Shown here in pieces: positions 1 to 7,275 of a stretch of DNA of 35,087 nt; the stretch's first letter is position 1; each line of letters opens with the position of its first letter. The notes beneath the pieces were generated by a model, which saw only the letters and a program-made list of their open reading frames with translations, made no database searches and was not told where the DNA came from. The position numbers and the translations under genes were made by a program. Source of the DNA: Sediminibacterium ginsengisoli (GTDB taxonomy: Bacteria > Bacteroidota > Bacteroidia > Chitinophagales > Chitinophagaceae); NCBI GenBank assembly GCA_945865545.1, contig CAMBEQ010000024.1, forward strand, positions 1 to 35,087, written 5' to 3'.

Positions 1-207
1 ATTTGGCTTAAGTACCCCTAATCTTAAAGAATCACAGCCACTAATTATAATACAACTAAGTAATCGTAAAGTATCAGATCTAGTTTTTAAAAAACCTTGC
101 TTTATTGAATCACAACCAGTAAGTATAACTAAAGGTGTCTTCATTTGTGTTTTTGAACAGGAATAGATAATTGAGATTATTGAAAGAATAAAAATTAACT
201 TTTTCAT
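1..207 (-). CDS. Partial lipoprotein with GCDS repeats (C-terminus beyond window)
   Basis: The frame opens at ATG 207-205 and stays open for 69 codons to the left edge, so only the N-terminus is present. Residues 1-16 form a short positively charged then hydrophobic signal sequence ending in IIYSC, a lipobox-like site with Cys17 as the likely lipidated residue. After it, the motif GCDS(I/L)(K/R)xG(F/V)LK occurs at residues 31-41 and again at 57-67, exactly 26 residues (78 nt) apart, joined by a segment reading DTLRLLSCIII. This indicates a tandem-repeat surface or periplasmic lipoprotein. I do not recognise the family and assign no function. The gene points left, away from the tRNA-like fragment at 339-361, and could be cargo of an integrated element. 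Confidence 0.6.
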   Translation of the reverse strand, partial: MKKLIFILSIISIIYSCSKTQMKTPLVILTGCDSIKQGFLKTRSDTLRLLSCIIISGCDSLRLGVLKPN

Positions 208-338
208 AAATCTAAATTTATAACAATTAACTATAATTCATTCTAAATGTAAATATTTATAGAAAATATTCAACTATGCTTAAACAAAATCTAATTATTA
301 TTTACAAAATATCCATTATCAGCCCTATGTATTAAAAT

Positions 339-361
339 TTCGAGTCACCATCCAGTCCGCT
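339..361 (+). other. tRNA 3'-end-like fragment, possible attachment site
   Basis: The bases TTCGAGTCACC (339-349) look like a T-loop and the 3' side of a T-stem, and CCAGTCC (352-358) like an acceptor 3' strand followed by GC. No D-arm, anticodon arm or 5' acceptor strand precedes it; the upstream DNA is AT-rich and unlike a tRNA. A strong hairpin follows within 6 nt, as is common after tRNA genes. A displaced tRNA 3' end with its original downstream terminator is typical of one end of an element integrated into a tRNA gene. The loop-to-acceptor spacing is one base longer than canonical if G359 is the discriminator, which weakens the case. Confidence 0.35.
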
Positions 362-366
362 TTAAA

Positions 367-401
367 ACAAAGAACCCCTTGATTATTAAGGGGTTCTTTG
401 T
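367..401 (-). terminator. Strong intrinsic terminator hairpin
   Basis: There is a perfect 14-bp stem (367-380 with 388-401) and a 7-nt loop, with core AGAACCCC/GGGGTTCT. Read on the minus strand it lies 40 nt past the stop of the ThuA-domain gene and is followed by TTTT. It can also act on the plus strand, where it follows the tRNA-like fragment. Confidence 0.8.
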
Positions 402-440
402 TTCAGCCGTTGTTCATTTAATCGCTGCTCTTAAATGCAC

Positions 441-1460
441 TTATTTTAGTTCAAAATTTGAAGGATACATTCCTTTTTTAAAAAGCCCATACCCAAACAT
501 TTTAGGAATATAATCACTTATAAAATTTACATCCGCTTTTGCAGGTATCTGCATTTCCATTCCAATGGCCCAAAAACATCCATTAACAATTAACCTACGC
601 AAGTCTTCATTTAGTAGATCTATTGATGCGCCCATTGTTGTAGAAAAGACACGTCCCACTACTCCGTTACTACCTGTATATGATTTTGTCCATGCAACCG
701 GCATGATCGATTTTTTTAAATTTACAGGAGATTCTGGTGTCATGCCATTTGAGCTTTGACCATATATAAGCACATTGACATTCCCTAGGTCTGTTACTGT
801 ATAAACATCAGTGGGCGTCCAAATATCAGATACACCATTAAGGATAGGGTTCTTTTTGTTCTGTTCTATTCCGTTAACTACCCCTCTTGTCCCTTCTTGT
901 GTATGATTACCATGATGACTAACCCAAGTCTCTCCAAGTATTTGTCTGCCAAAACCATTCTCCCACCCATTCACCTTACTTTGGAAATCGTATTTGGCAT
1001 AAGGACTATTTTTATTCAACTTATAATTAAATGCATGAGTTGCTGTTCGAAGACCAACAACAGGTTTCCCTGCCTTAATATATTCATCGATGTACTTCAT
1101 TTGGGAATCAGGAAGCTCTCTGAACCTAGTAAAAATAACTAGTAAATCTGCTTTCGCTAAATGTTCGAGCCCATTAATATTAGATAGGTTCATAGGATCA
1201 ATTTCGCCTGTTTTGGGATTAGTTGAAAAAAGAACCGTACAGGAAAATCCATACCTCTTTGCCAATATCTGTGCTAACATAGGCAAGCCTTCCTCCGAAC
1301 GATACTCTTCATCTCCACTAACAAATACAATATTCTTTCCTTTACCAGGTCCTTCAAACCCATTGTATTCGACCCATTGTTTGACTGTTTGAGACTGTGA
1401 TGCAATGCTGCTAAATACAATAAGTAGTATTAACAGAAAATATTTTAATTTGTTTTTCAT
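441..1460 (-). CDS. Exported ThuA-domain protein
   Basis: The product has 339 residues. Residues 1-23 form a signal peptide (basic MKNKLK, a hydrophobic leucine/isoleucine core, then SQSQ) without a lipobox cysteine, so periplasmic export is expected. A ThuA-like (class I amidotransferase-like fold) domain fills most of the rest. It starts near residue 42 with the strand KNIVFVSGDEEYR, includes YIKAGKPVVGLRTATHAF, and has WVSHHGNH in its middle. ThuA proteins are tied to metabolism of disaccharides and 3-keto sugars, but the catalytic role of most is unknown. The gene is last in a minus-strand set with the isomerase-like and MetX-fold genes. The gap to the gene upstream is 159 nt and holds an AT-rich hairpin, so it may have its own promoter. 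ATG at 1460 is the first in-frame start and gives the full signal peptide. Confidence 0.85.
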   Translation of the reverse strand: MKNKLKYFLLILLIVFSSIASQSQTVKQWVEYNGFEGPGKGKNIVFVSGDEEYRSEEGLPMLAQILAKRYGFSCTVLFSTNPKTGEIDPMNLSNINGLEHLAKADLLVIFTRFRELPDSQMKYIDEYIKAGKPVVGLRTATHAFNYKLNKNSPYAKYDFQSKVNGWENGFGRQILGETWVSHHGNHTQEGTRGVVNGIEQNKKNPILNGVSDIWTPTDVYTVTDLGNVNVLIYGQSSNGMTPESPVNLKKSIMPVAWTKSYTGSNGVVGRVFSTTMGASIDLLNEDLRRLIVNGCFWAIGMEMQIPAKADVNFISDYIPKMFGYGLFKKGMYPSNFELK

Positions 1461-1585
1461 ATACCGTTTTTAAAGTTTTAGCCGACACTTTTATTGGTAC
1501 CGGGCAATGAGGATACAATATTTTTTTGTGAATCAAAATCTATTACACTTTTCATATAATAAATTTTTTATGCTCTTGGAGTAAT

Positions 1586-1610
1586 TTAAAGATAAGTATA
1601 TTATCTTTAA
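1586..1610 (-). terminator. AT-rich hairpin after isomerase-like gene
   Basis: A perfect 10-bp inverted repeat (1586-1595 with 1601-1610, loop GTATA) begins 10 nt past the stop of the gene at 1620-2513. The stem is nearly all A/T and no T-run follows on the minus strand, so it may be a weak terminator or an mRNA-end structure. Confidence 0.35.
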
Positions 1611-1619
1611 AAATAGATC

Positions 1620-2513
1620 TTAGCCTTTCTTTTTAGCATTGGATTTCAATTGATTAAACCATTCTAATTGTTCTTTCATAGCAGCTACTCTATCAACCGG
1701 TTCGGTCCTTGCTTCCATTAATATCCATCCTTGGTAATCCATCTTAGTAAACAATTCTAAAAGATGTTGATAGGGATAAGTTTCATCATAAAGTTCACGA
1801 ACATGAACCGTATCACCAAACCATTTCTTTACACTGTTAAAATTGGGTTCGAGTCCGGGTGGTAAGAGGTCTTGTTCATTACAGTTCCAGCATATTTTAA
1901 CATTGGGTTCAGTAACTTGATCAAAAATAGCTTTCATATTAGGGATTTCCTGAGTAAGATTACCATGCACTTCTACCCTCACTAACAAACCATAATCCTG
2001 TGCAAATTTTCCACATTCATTGAATGAAGAAGCAATTTGTGCAATTGTTTTTTCTTTGGATACTTCCGGTGGTAGAAAATTTGGTTTTACCTTAATGCCA
2101 CTAGCACCAATATCCTTACAAAGTTTTATATATTCTTTTGTCTGGTCAATATTTTGTCTAAGTATTAGAGGATCGGTGCTATGGTATTCAAAATTGGAAC
2201 CATACCCTATACATTCTACACTGCTATCTTTGAATCGTTGGTTAACTTCCTTTCTTTGCAAAGCAGTTAAATTAGTTTCTACCATATGGGCATGTTGCAC
2301 TCTTAATTCAACTCCATGATAACCTGCTTTTTCGCAATTGGCAATTAAAGTGGGCAAGTCCCAATCTCTGCCCCATTGATAAGTAACCAAGCCCAACCGC
2401 ATACCAATTGATTTTGAAAGTGAAAAATTAGGTAAACTTCCTATAGTTGTGAGTGCAAGTCCTGTCCCTAATCCATTTTGAATGAAGTGGCGTCTGGATA
2501 AATTATTTTTCAT
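1620..2513 (-). CDS. Tat-type sugar phosphate isomerase/epimerase-like TIM barrel
   Basis: The product has 297 residues. The N-terminus carries a Tat-like signal, SRRHFIQNGLG followed by a hydrophobic stretch to about residue 32, implying export of a folded enzyme. The remainder matches the AP-endonuclease-2/xylose-isomerase-like TIM-barrel family: GYHGVELRVQ, GASGIKVKPN, VRVEVHGN, ICWNCNEQD, HVRELYD and GWILMEART fall on successive strands. The acidic and His residues in these segments are the usual divalent-metal ligands. The family interconverts keto and aldo sugars or epimerises them; the substrate cannot be read from the sequence. It starts 19 nt after the MetX-fold hydrolase gene and is probably co-transcribed with it. 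Assignment to the fold is firm, the reaction is inferred. Confidence 0.85.
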   Translation of the reverse strand: MKNNLSRRHFIQNGLGTGLALTTIGSLPNFSLSKSIGMRLGLVTYQWGRDWDLPTLIANCEKAGYHGVELRVQHAHMVETNLTALQRKEVNQRFKDSSVECIGYGSNFEYHSTDPLILRQNIDQTKEYIKLCKDIGASGIKVKPNFLPPEVSKEKTIAQIASSFNECGKFAQDYGLLVRVEVHGNLTQEIPNMKAIFDQVTEPNVKICWNCNEQDLLPPGLEPNFNSVKKWFGDTVHVRELYDETYPYQHLLELFTKMDYQGWILMEARTEPVDRVAAMKEQLEWFNQLKSNAKKKG

Positions 2514-2532
2514 ACTATTGGTTATTAGCTAA

Positions 2533-3621
2533 CTATTTTTCAGTCATGCGTAAAAAATCTATGAGATGACTGCTCCAAATGATTGGCAATGAATGCGTCC
2601 CATGCCCTCGAGTAGCACTCGTAATGGGCAATAAAATGAATTTACTATTGGGTATTTTTAAAATGGCAGTATCCAATATTTTTAATTCAGGTGGATTCAC
2701 TTGATCATCTGCCGAATTGATAGCTAATACGGGCGCTTTAATTTTATATAAATCAGCTGCAGGATTATACTTTCTAGATGCATCAAATTGATAAATCATA
2801 TCATTGACATCTTTTCCTTTGGCGGCATTGACTAAATACTTATCTAAATAAATTTCTGCAGTCTCTTTGGTAGGCGCATCTTTTTGCCATTGCAATGGAG
2901 CACTCCCCATGAGGGCTAAAATATTTAAAGCATTTTTTAATCCATACGCTGGCTCCACTTTATAATTTCCATTTTCCCAATGGGGATCCTCTTTAATGGC
3001 GTCGATAATCATTTTACGCATCATTCTATTTCGACCAGCAATTTCAACTGGCGCACTAGCAAGAGGCATCAATGCATCCATAAAATCTGGATAGCGCTCT
3101 CCCCAAACCCAGGTTTGCATACCTCCCATAGAAGTGCCTGTAATAAGTCTTGCGTGATTTACTTTCAAATGATTGGTAACCATTAAATACAAGGCATCCA
3201 CCATGTCGTCATAGGTATAGGCAGGGAAATTCATTCTCAACCCATCGCTTGGTTTGCTTGATTTGCCATGGCCAATGCCATCAGGTAATACAATAAAATA
3301 TTTAGATGCGTCCAAAGGTTGGCCAGCTCTAAATAAATGCCCTGCAAAATTTTCTGTTAGCAAACTCAACCCCGAACCTCCTGTCCCATGGGTTATTAAA
3401 ACAAAATTGTCTACTTGACCTTTAGTATTCTTATGTGGCGTACCTAAATAATAATAATGAAGCTTTAAGGAATCTAATGTACGCCCATCGCCAAATTTAA
3501 AATTATTAATAATGCAATCCGCTTCTTGATATGGAACTACTTTTTGTGCAGACAGCTTATTTATATTTAACAGCAATACTATTATAACAAAAAATTGTAA
3601 ATATTTTTTTTTAATGTACAT
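2533..3621 (-). CDS. Exported MetX-fold alpha/beta hydrolase
   Basis: The product has 362 residues. It has a signal peptide (MYIKKKYLQFF, hydrophobic core, LSAQ) ending near residue 26. The body resembles the homoserine O-acetyltransferase (MetX) branch of alpha/beta hydrolases: VLITHGTGGSG near the oxyanion region, the nucleophile elbow GTSMGGMQTW with Ser164, the acid in NSADDQVNPPE (Asp305/306), and a His in GHGTHSLP near residue 340. MetX itself is cytoplasmic, and no methionine gene is nearby, so an exported esterase or acyl hydrolase acting on a glycan- or lactone-type substrate is more likely. The gene lies directly upstream of the isomerase-like and ThuA genes, suggesting a common extracytoplasmic sugar pathway. 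A hairpin 25 nt before its ATG separates it from the DUF885 gene. Confidence 0.82.
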   Translation of the reverse strand: MYIKKKYLQFFVIIVLLLNINKLSAQKVVPYQEADCIINNFKFGDGRTLDSLKLHYYYLGTPHKNTKGQVDNFVLITHGTGGSGLSLLTENFAGHLFRAGQPLDASKYFIVLPDGIGHGKSSKPSDGLRMNFPAYTYDDMVDALYLMVTNHLKVNHARLITGTSMGGMQTWVWGERYPDFMDALMPLASAPVEIAGRNRMMRKMIIDAIKEDPHWENGNYKVEPAYGLKNALNILALMGSAPLQWQKDAPTKETAEIYLDKYLVNAAKGKDVNDMIYQFDASRKYNPAADLYKIKAPVLAINSADDQVNPPELKILDTAILKIPNSKFILLPITSATRGHGTHSLPIIWSSHLIDFLRMTEK

Positions 3622-3646
3622 ATATAAAATTAAGTAGGTTATACAA

Positions 3647-3680
3647 TTATTAAGCCCCCGAAAATTAGGGGGCTTAATAA
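3647..3680 (-). terminator. Hairpin between DUF885 and MetX-fold genes
   Basis: There is a perfect 13-bp stem (3647-3659 with 3668-3680) with core AAGCCCCC/GGGGGCTT and an 8-nt loop. It begins 2 nt after the stop of the DUF885 gene on the minus strand. A clean T-run is lacking, so it may be a terminator or a transcript-end stabiliser. Confidence 0.65.
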
Positions 3681-3681
3681 A

Positions 3682-5454
3682 TTATTTATTATAGAAATGC
3701 CAATTCGTTTTAAAATCTCTGGTTAGGGGCTGATTGGTTAATAAGGCTCGTAGCATTTCTATAGGCATTCTATTTTCTCTTAATATCGCATCATGATATT
3801 GCTTCAAAGTTATTTTTTTGGTATCGACTAATTCTTTTTTCAAAGCATAAAATTGTAAACCGCCTACCATATAGGCTAATTGATACAATGGGCCATAATT
3901 AGTGGTGAATGATCTTCTTACTTCCCCTTCGGCATTGGCTCTTTCATGTCCCACACGGTCCACTAAATAATCTATACATTGTTGTGGGGTCCATTTACCC
4001 AAATGATAATTTAAAGAGAACATAATTCTCGCACATCTGTGCATGCGCCAAAACAACATACCTATCTTATTTTCGGGCGTTTGAGGAAATTTCATATCCC
4101 ATAAAATAAATTCCCAATACAATGAATTTCCTTCATTCCAAAATGGTGTAGGGAAATTACGATAGGGTTTATATCTATTAGACATGAACCCTTGTAAATG
4201 GTGTCCCGCTATTAATTCATGATGTACCGTTGCACGAGAAAAATCTGGATTGTTACCACGCATGCTCATCATCTTATCCTCATAATCCATGGTATTAGTA
4301 GGATAAGAAATCATCAAAGTTTCTCCTCCTAAAAAGAATGGACTTACCAATTGTCTTTCTGGTGACATCATATACATATTCCAGGTTTCTTCTGCAATGG
4401 GAGGAATGGTCAATAAATCATGCTTCTTTAAGAAATCAACCGATTGATTGTACAAATCAAGCATGGCTTCGGGTTGCTTCCCTGGTGCCACATAGGAATT
4501 TTTTACTTTTTCCTGCGCCGCTTTCCAATTATCCCCAAAGCCCATTTCTCTTGAGGCTTTTAATAATTCTGCATCACACCAAGCAAATTCCTTATTGGCT
4601 ATCTCTATTAACTCTTCGGGGGTGTAAGGAATAAATTCCAATTTTAATTGACGAATTAATTCATCACGTCCAATGGGTCTTCCAATAATACCACTGCCAT
4701 CATCCTTTTGGTAGGCAACTAATTTTCCCTTTTTTTTAATAGCAACCGCATAGTTATTTAATAAGCTATCTGTTACAGTATAGGTTTTAGGCACCCACCA
4801 AGTAAATAAAGGATCATACCCATTGTAAAAATTATAATAATTTTTTAAAATATTTTGTAAACCCTTTATAGAAACACTTGCGTAATCTGCTAAAGTTGAT
4901 TCGATACTATCCGATTTTTTTAAAGCATTAATCGACTTTGAAATTTCTTTATTGATGTTATTTAATTCTTTGGCTACCTCTTGACCAACTACTGCTATTC
5001 CACGACGACGTGGCTTTTCTAAAGCATCCAAACTATTCGCAAAAGGCAAGTATTTTACAATTTGGTCATATTTTACTTGCTCTTCATTTAGTTGATAAGA
5101 TTGGTCTTCTAAATTTCTTTTAAAAAGAATATAATCTACCTTTCCATTGATATCCATGGAGGCGAAATCCAATTTTAGAATTTGTTGTTGATAATCTGCA
5201 ATTAATTTTAATAAACGTTGGCGACGCTCTGGCGAATTGTAAGCATAGTTCGCATCCTGTCTATTACTTAAGGAATAAAAACGTATAATGCTTCCTCTAT
5301 CGGCCTCATATTGAATCATTACATCGGCCATCTCACTTGTTTGCTTGTATAAACTAGTTTTACTTTGTTGAGCCGACAAATGATTGACAGGAACTATTTG
5401 CACTCCTATCATGAAAATGAATACTAAATTTTTCAACCCTATATATTTTTTCAT
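3682..5454 (-). CDS. Exported DUF885-family protein (putative metallopeptidase)
   Basis: The product has 590 residues from ATG 5454-5452. A TTG-initiated extension to 5484 is open, but ATG 5454 places the signal peptide MKKYIG plus hydrophobic core ending LSAQ exactly at the N-terminus. Members of DUF885 are secreted proteins of about 550-620 residues with a zinc-peptidase-like motif. Here HHELIAGHHLQ lies near residues 408-420, fitting the HExxxGHxxQ pattern of the family, with WNEGNSLYWEF and the C-terminal half (NAEGEVRRSFT, MPIEMLRALL) also conserved. The enzymatic activity of the family is largely unproven. It is the last gene of the run that starts with the IlvD-type dehydratase; a 103-nt gap separates it from the lactonase, so independent expression is possible. 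Confidence 0.85.
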   Translation of the reverse strand: MKKYIGLKNLVFIFMIGVQIVPVNHLSAQQSKTSLYKQTSEMADVMIQYEADRGSIIRFYSLSNRQDANYAYNSPERRQRLLKLIADYQQQILKLDFASMDINGKVDYILFKRNLEDQSYQLNEEQVKYDQIVKYLPFANSLDALEKPRRRGIAVVGQEVAKELNNINKEISKSINALKKSDSIESTLADYASVSIKGLQNILKNYYNFYNGYDPLFTWWVPKTYTVTDSLLNNYAVAIKKKGKLVAYQKDDGSGIIGRPIGRDELIRQLKLEFIPYTPEELIEIANKEFAWCDAELLKASREMGFGDNWKAAQEKVKNSYVAPGKQPEAMLDLYNQSVDFLKKHDLLTIPPIAEETWNMYMMSPERQLVSPFFLGGETLMISYPTNTMDYEDKMMSMRGNNPDFSRATVHHELIAGHHLQGFMSNRYKPYRNFPTPFWNEGNSLYWEFILWDMKFPQTPENKIGMLFWRMHRCARIMFSLNYHLGKWTPQQCIDYLVDRVGHERANAEGEVRRSFTTNYGPLYQLAYMVGGLQFYALKKELVDTKKITLKQYHDAILRENRMPIEMLRALLTNQPLTRDFKTNWHFYNK

Positions 5455-5557
5455 ATTGCTTAATTTATTCAGTAAAATAATCAAAATTGCATCAACAAAA
5501 TATTTTATATGTTTAATGGTTTACAAGATAGAGCTTACTAATCAAGCAGTTAGCTTT

Positions 5558-6463
5558 TTAACCTAAAAATTCATCCGCAGCATAGCCTTGATAACCACAA
5601 TTGGGTAGTACAAATAGAGAACCTGCCCATGGCTGTTCCAATAATTCTTGGCTGCTTAATCCCACTTTAGCAGAGGTAATGTACAAGTCGGTTAAGTGCA
5701 CTCCACCAAATGTGCAGGAAGTAATTTTTGCCGCTGGTAATGATATAGAATGTAATTGTTTACCCGTTAGCGGATTCCATCTTGTTACTTGCCAACCACC
5801 CCAATGCGCTACCCACAACATTCCTTCTGTATCAATGGTCATTCCATCGGGGAACCCTTCTGCAATGGGTATGGAAATTACTACTCGCTTATTTTTTATA
5901 TGCCCTGTACTTAAATCATAATCATACGCTACTACTTCTGAGGTAGGCGTATCAATATAATAAAATGCTCCACCATCCTTGCTCCATGCCATTCCATTGG
6001 AAATAGTCACATTAGAAATTACTTTTTTTGAGCTGATGTTTTGCGCATCATTATTTTTTTCCATTACATATACACTCCCCGCTTCTTTATCTTCCGTGAG
6101 CGACATAGTGCCTGCCCAAAATCTTCCAGCAGAATCGCATTTTCCATCATTGAATCGATTATTGGGCAAATTCATTTCTGGCTGAATAATAAATTCTTTA
6201 TTACCTGTTTGCTTATCTACCCAATAAATTCCTTCTTTTAAAGCTGCGATTATTTTACCATTAGAACTTAGTGCATAGGATCCGACCAATTGATCTAAAG
6301 CAATTGTTTTTTGAATTTTATTAGTGGGTTGATAACTATGTAAGTGGCCATTCAAAATATCTATCCAATAAATAAGTCCTTCTTTTGAATCCCACACAGG
6401 ACCTTCTCCTAATAAGGAACTCATTGCACCTACTACTTCAATATTTTCTAAAGGAGTTTTCAT
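5558..6463 (-). CDS. SMP-30/gluconolactonase family lactonase
   Basis: The product has 301 residues and no signal peptide, so it is cytoplasmic. The family is a six-bladed beta-propeller that hydrolyses sugar lactones using one divalent metal. Visible landmarks are LLGEGPVWD with Glu20 (metal ligand), NRFNDGKCDSAGRFWAGTM in the middle (substrate and metal region), VTISNGMAWS with the metal-binding Asn, and FPDGMTIDTEGMLWVAHWGG with the metal-binding Asp. Its length matches the family norm of about 290-310. It sits 19 nt after the SDR gene and two genes after the IlvD-type dehydratase, which is the combination used in non-phosphorylative pentose oxidation (the xylBCD type of Caulobacter). The sugar is not determined by sequence. 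Confidence 0.9.
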   Translation of the reverse strand: MKTPLENIEVVGAMSSLLGEGPVWDSKEGLIYWIDILNGHLHSYQPTNKIQKTIALDQLVGSYALSSNGKIIAALKEGIYWVDKQTGNKEFIIQPEMNLPNNRFNDGKCDSAGRFWAGTMSLTEDKEAGSVYVMEKNNDAQNISSKKVISNVTISNGMAWSKDGGAFYYIDTPTSEVVAYDYDLSTGHIKNKRVVISIPIAEGFPDGMTIDTEGMLWVAHWGGWQVTRWNPLTGKQLHSISLPAAKITSCTFGGVHLTDLYITSAKVGLSSQELLEQPWAGSLFVLPNCGYQGYAADEFLG

Positions 6464-6482
6464 GAGCGATGAATACTATTTA

Positions 6483-7244
6483 TTAAAATGGCGTAGGGCT
6501 AATACTGGTCCAACCACCATCCACGATTAAAGTTTGTCCAGTAATATGCTTTGCTTTATCAGATACTAAAAATAAAGCTGCATTGGCTATATCTGATACA
6601 TAGGCTGGACGACCCATGGGGGTTAATTTATTCCATACTTCCGTATACCTCGGATCCTCCAAGGTACGCTCTGTTAAAGTTGCTCCGGGCGCAATGGTAT
6701 TTACATTTATTTTAAATGGGGATACTTCAATGACTAAATTTTTAGCCAACATTTCAATGGCTGCCTTACTCATTCCATAAGCTGCTAAATCTTTATGCGC
6801 TTGATGTCCTGTTACGGAAGATGTAAATAAGATGGTTCCTCCATTTTCTTGTTTTTTCATTTGATGGCTCGCCGCTTGCGCTAAAAAGAAAGTGCCTCCT
6901 AAATTCACTTCCATGACTTTGAAAAAAGAAGCGGGTGTATAGGTAAAAAAATCACCAAATAATGTTATGCCTGCATTGGCTATCACAATATCTAATTTTC
7001 CAAATTTAGATACCGCATTGTCTACCATTTGCTGAATAAATTTAAGATCACTACTGTCTCCACCCATAGCAATACACTGCCCTTTTGTTTTTTCATTAAT
7101 TTTTTGGGCTGCTTGCACCGCTAATGCCGTATCAATATCATTTAAAATAACAGCCGCTCCTTGTATTACGAGTTGTGCGCAAATTTCAAAACCAATTCCT
7201 TTTCCCGCACCAGTTACTATGGCTACTTTATCTTTAAATTCCAT
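6483..7244 (-). CDS. SDR-family NAD(P)-dependent sugar dehydrogenase
   Basis: The product has 253 residues, typical of classical short-chain dehydrogenases. It has the cofactor glycine motif TGAGKGIG at residues 11-18, NAG at 90-92, and a catalytic set of Asn114, Ser143, Tyr156 and Lys160 (YGMSK). The C-terminus has GQTLIVDGGW. Many members oxidise an aldose C1 hydroxyl to the lactone. That role is inferred here because the following gene is a lactonase and the preceding one an aldonate dehydratase. Asp36 and Asp38 (NDID) near the end of the second strand hint at NAD rather than NADP preference. It starts 31 nt after the dehydratase stop, consistent with an operon. Confidence 0.9.
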   Translation of the reverse strand: MEFKDKVAIVTGAGKGIGFEICAQLVIQGAAVILNDIDTALAVQAAQKINEKTKGQCIAMGGDSSDLKFIQQMVDNAVSKFGKLDIVIANAGITLFGDFFTYTPASFFKVMEVNLGGTFFLAQAASHQMKKQENGGTILFTSSVTGHQAHKDLAAYGMSKAAIEMLAKNLVIEVSPFKINVNTIAPGATLTERTLEDPRYTEVWNKLTPMGRPAYVSDIANAALFLVSDKAKHITGQTLIVDGGWTSISPTPF

Positions 7245-7275
7245 GGGTAAATATTAATAAATTAAAATATTTATT

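Noticed and set aside
270..361. A complete tRNA gene ahead of the hairpin
   Set aside because: No D-arm, anticodon arm or matching 5' acceptor strand can be placed in the AT-rich bases before 339; only a 3'-end-like fragment is present.
2533..3621. metX homoserine O-acetyltransferase of methionine synthesis
   Set aside because: The protein carries a signal peptide and its neighbours are sugar enzymes, so only the fold relationship is supported.
5455..5557. Terminator between lactonase and DUF885 genes
   Set aside because: The only inverted repeat (GCTaACT/AGTaAGC on the minus strand) is short, carries a mismatch and has no T-run.
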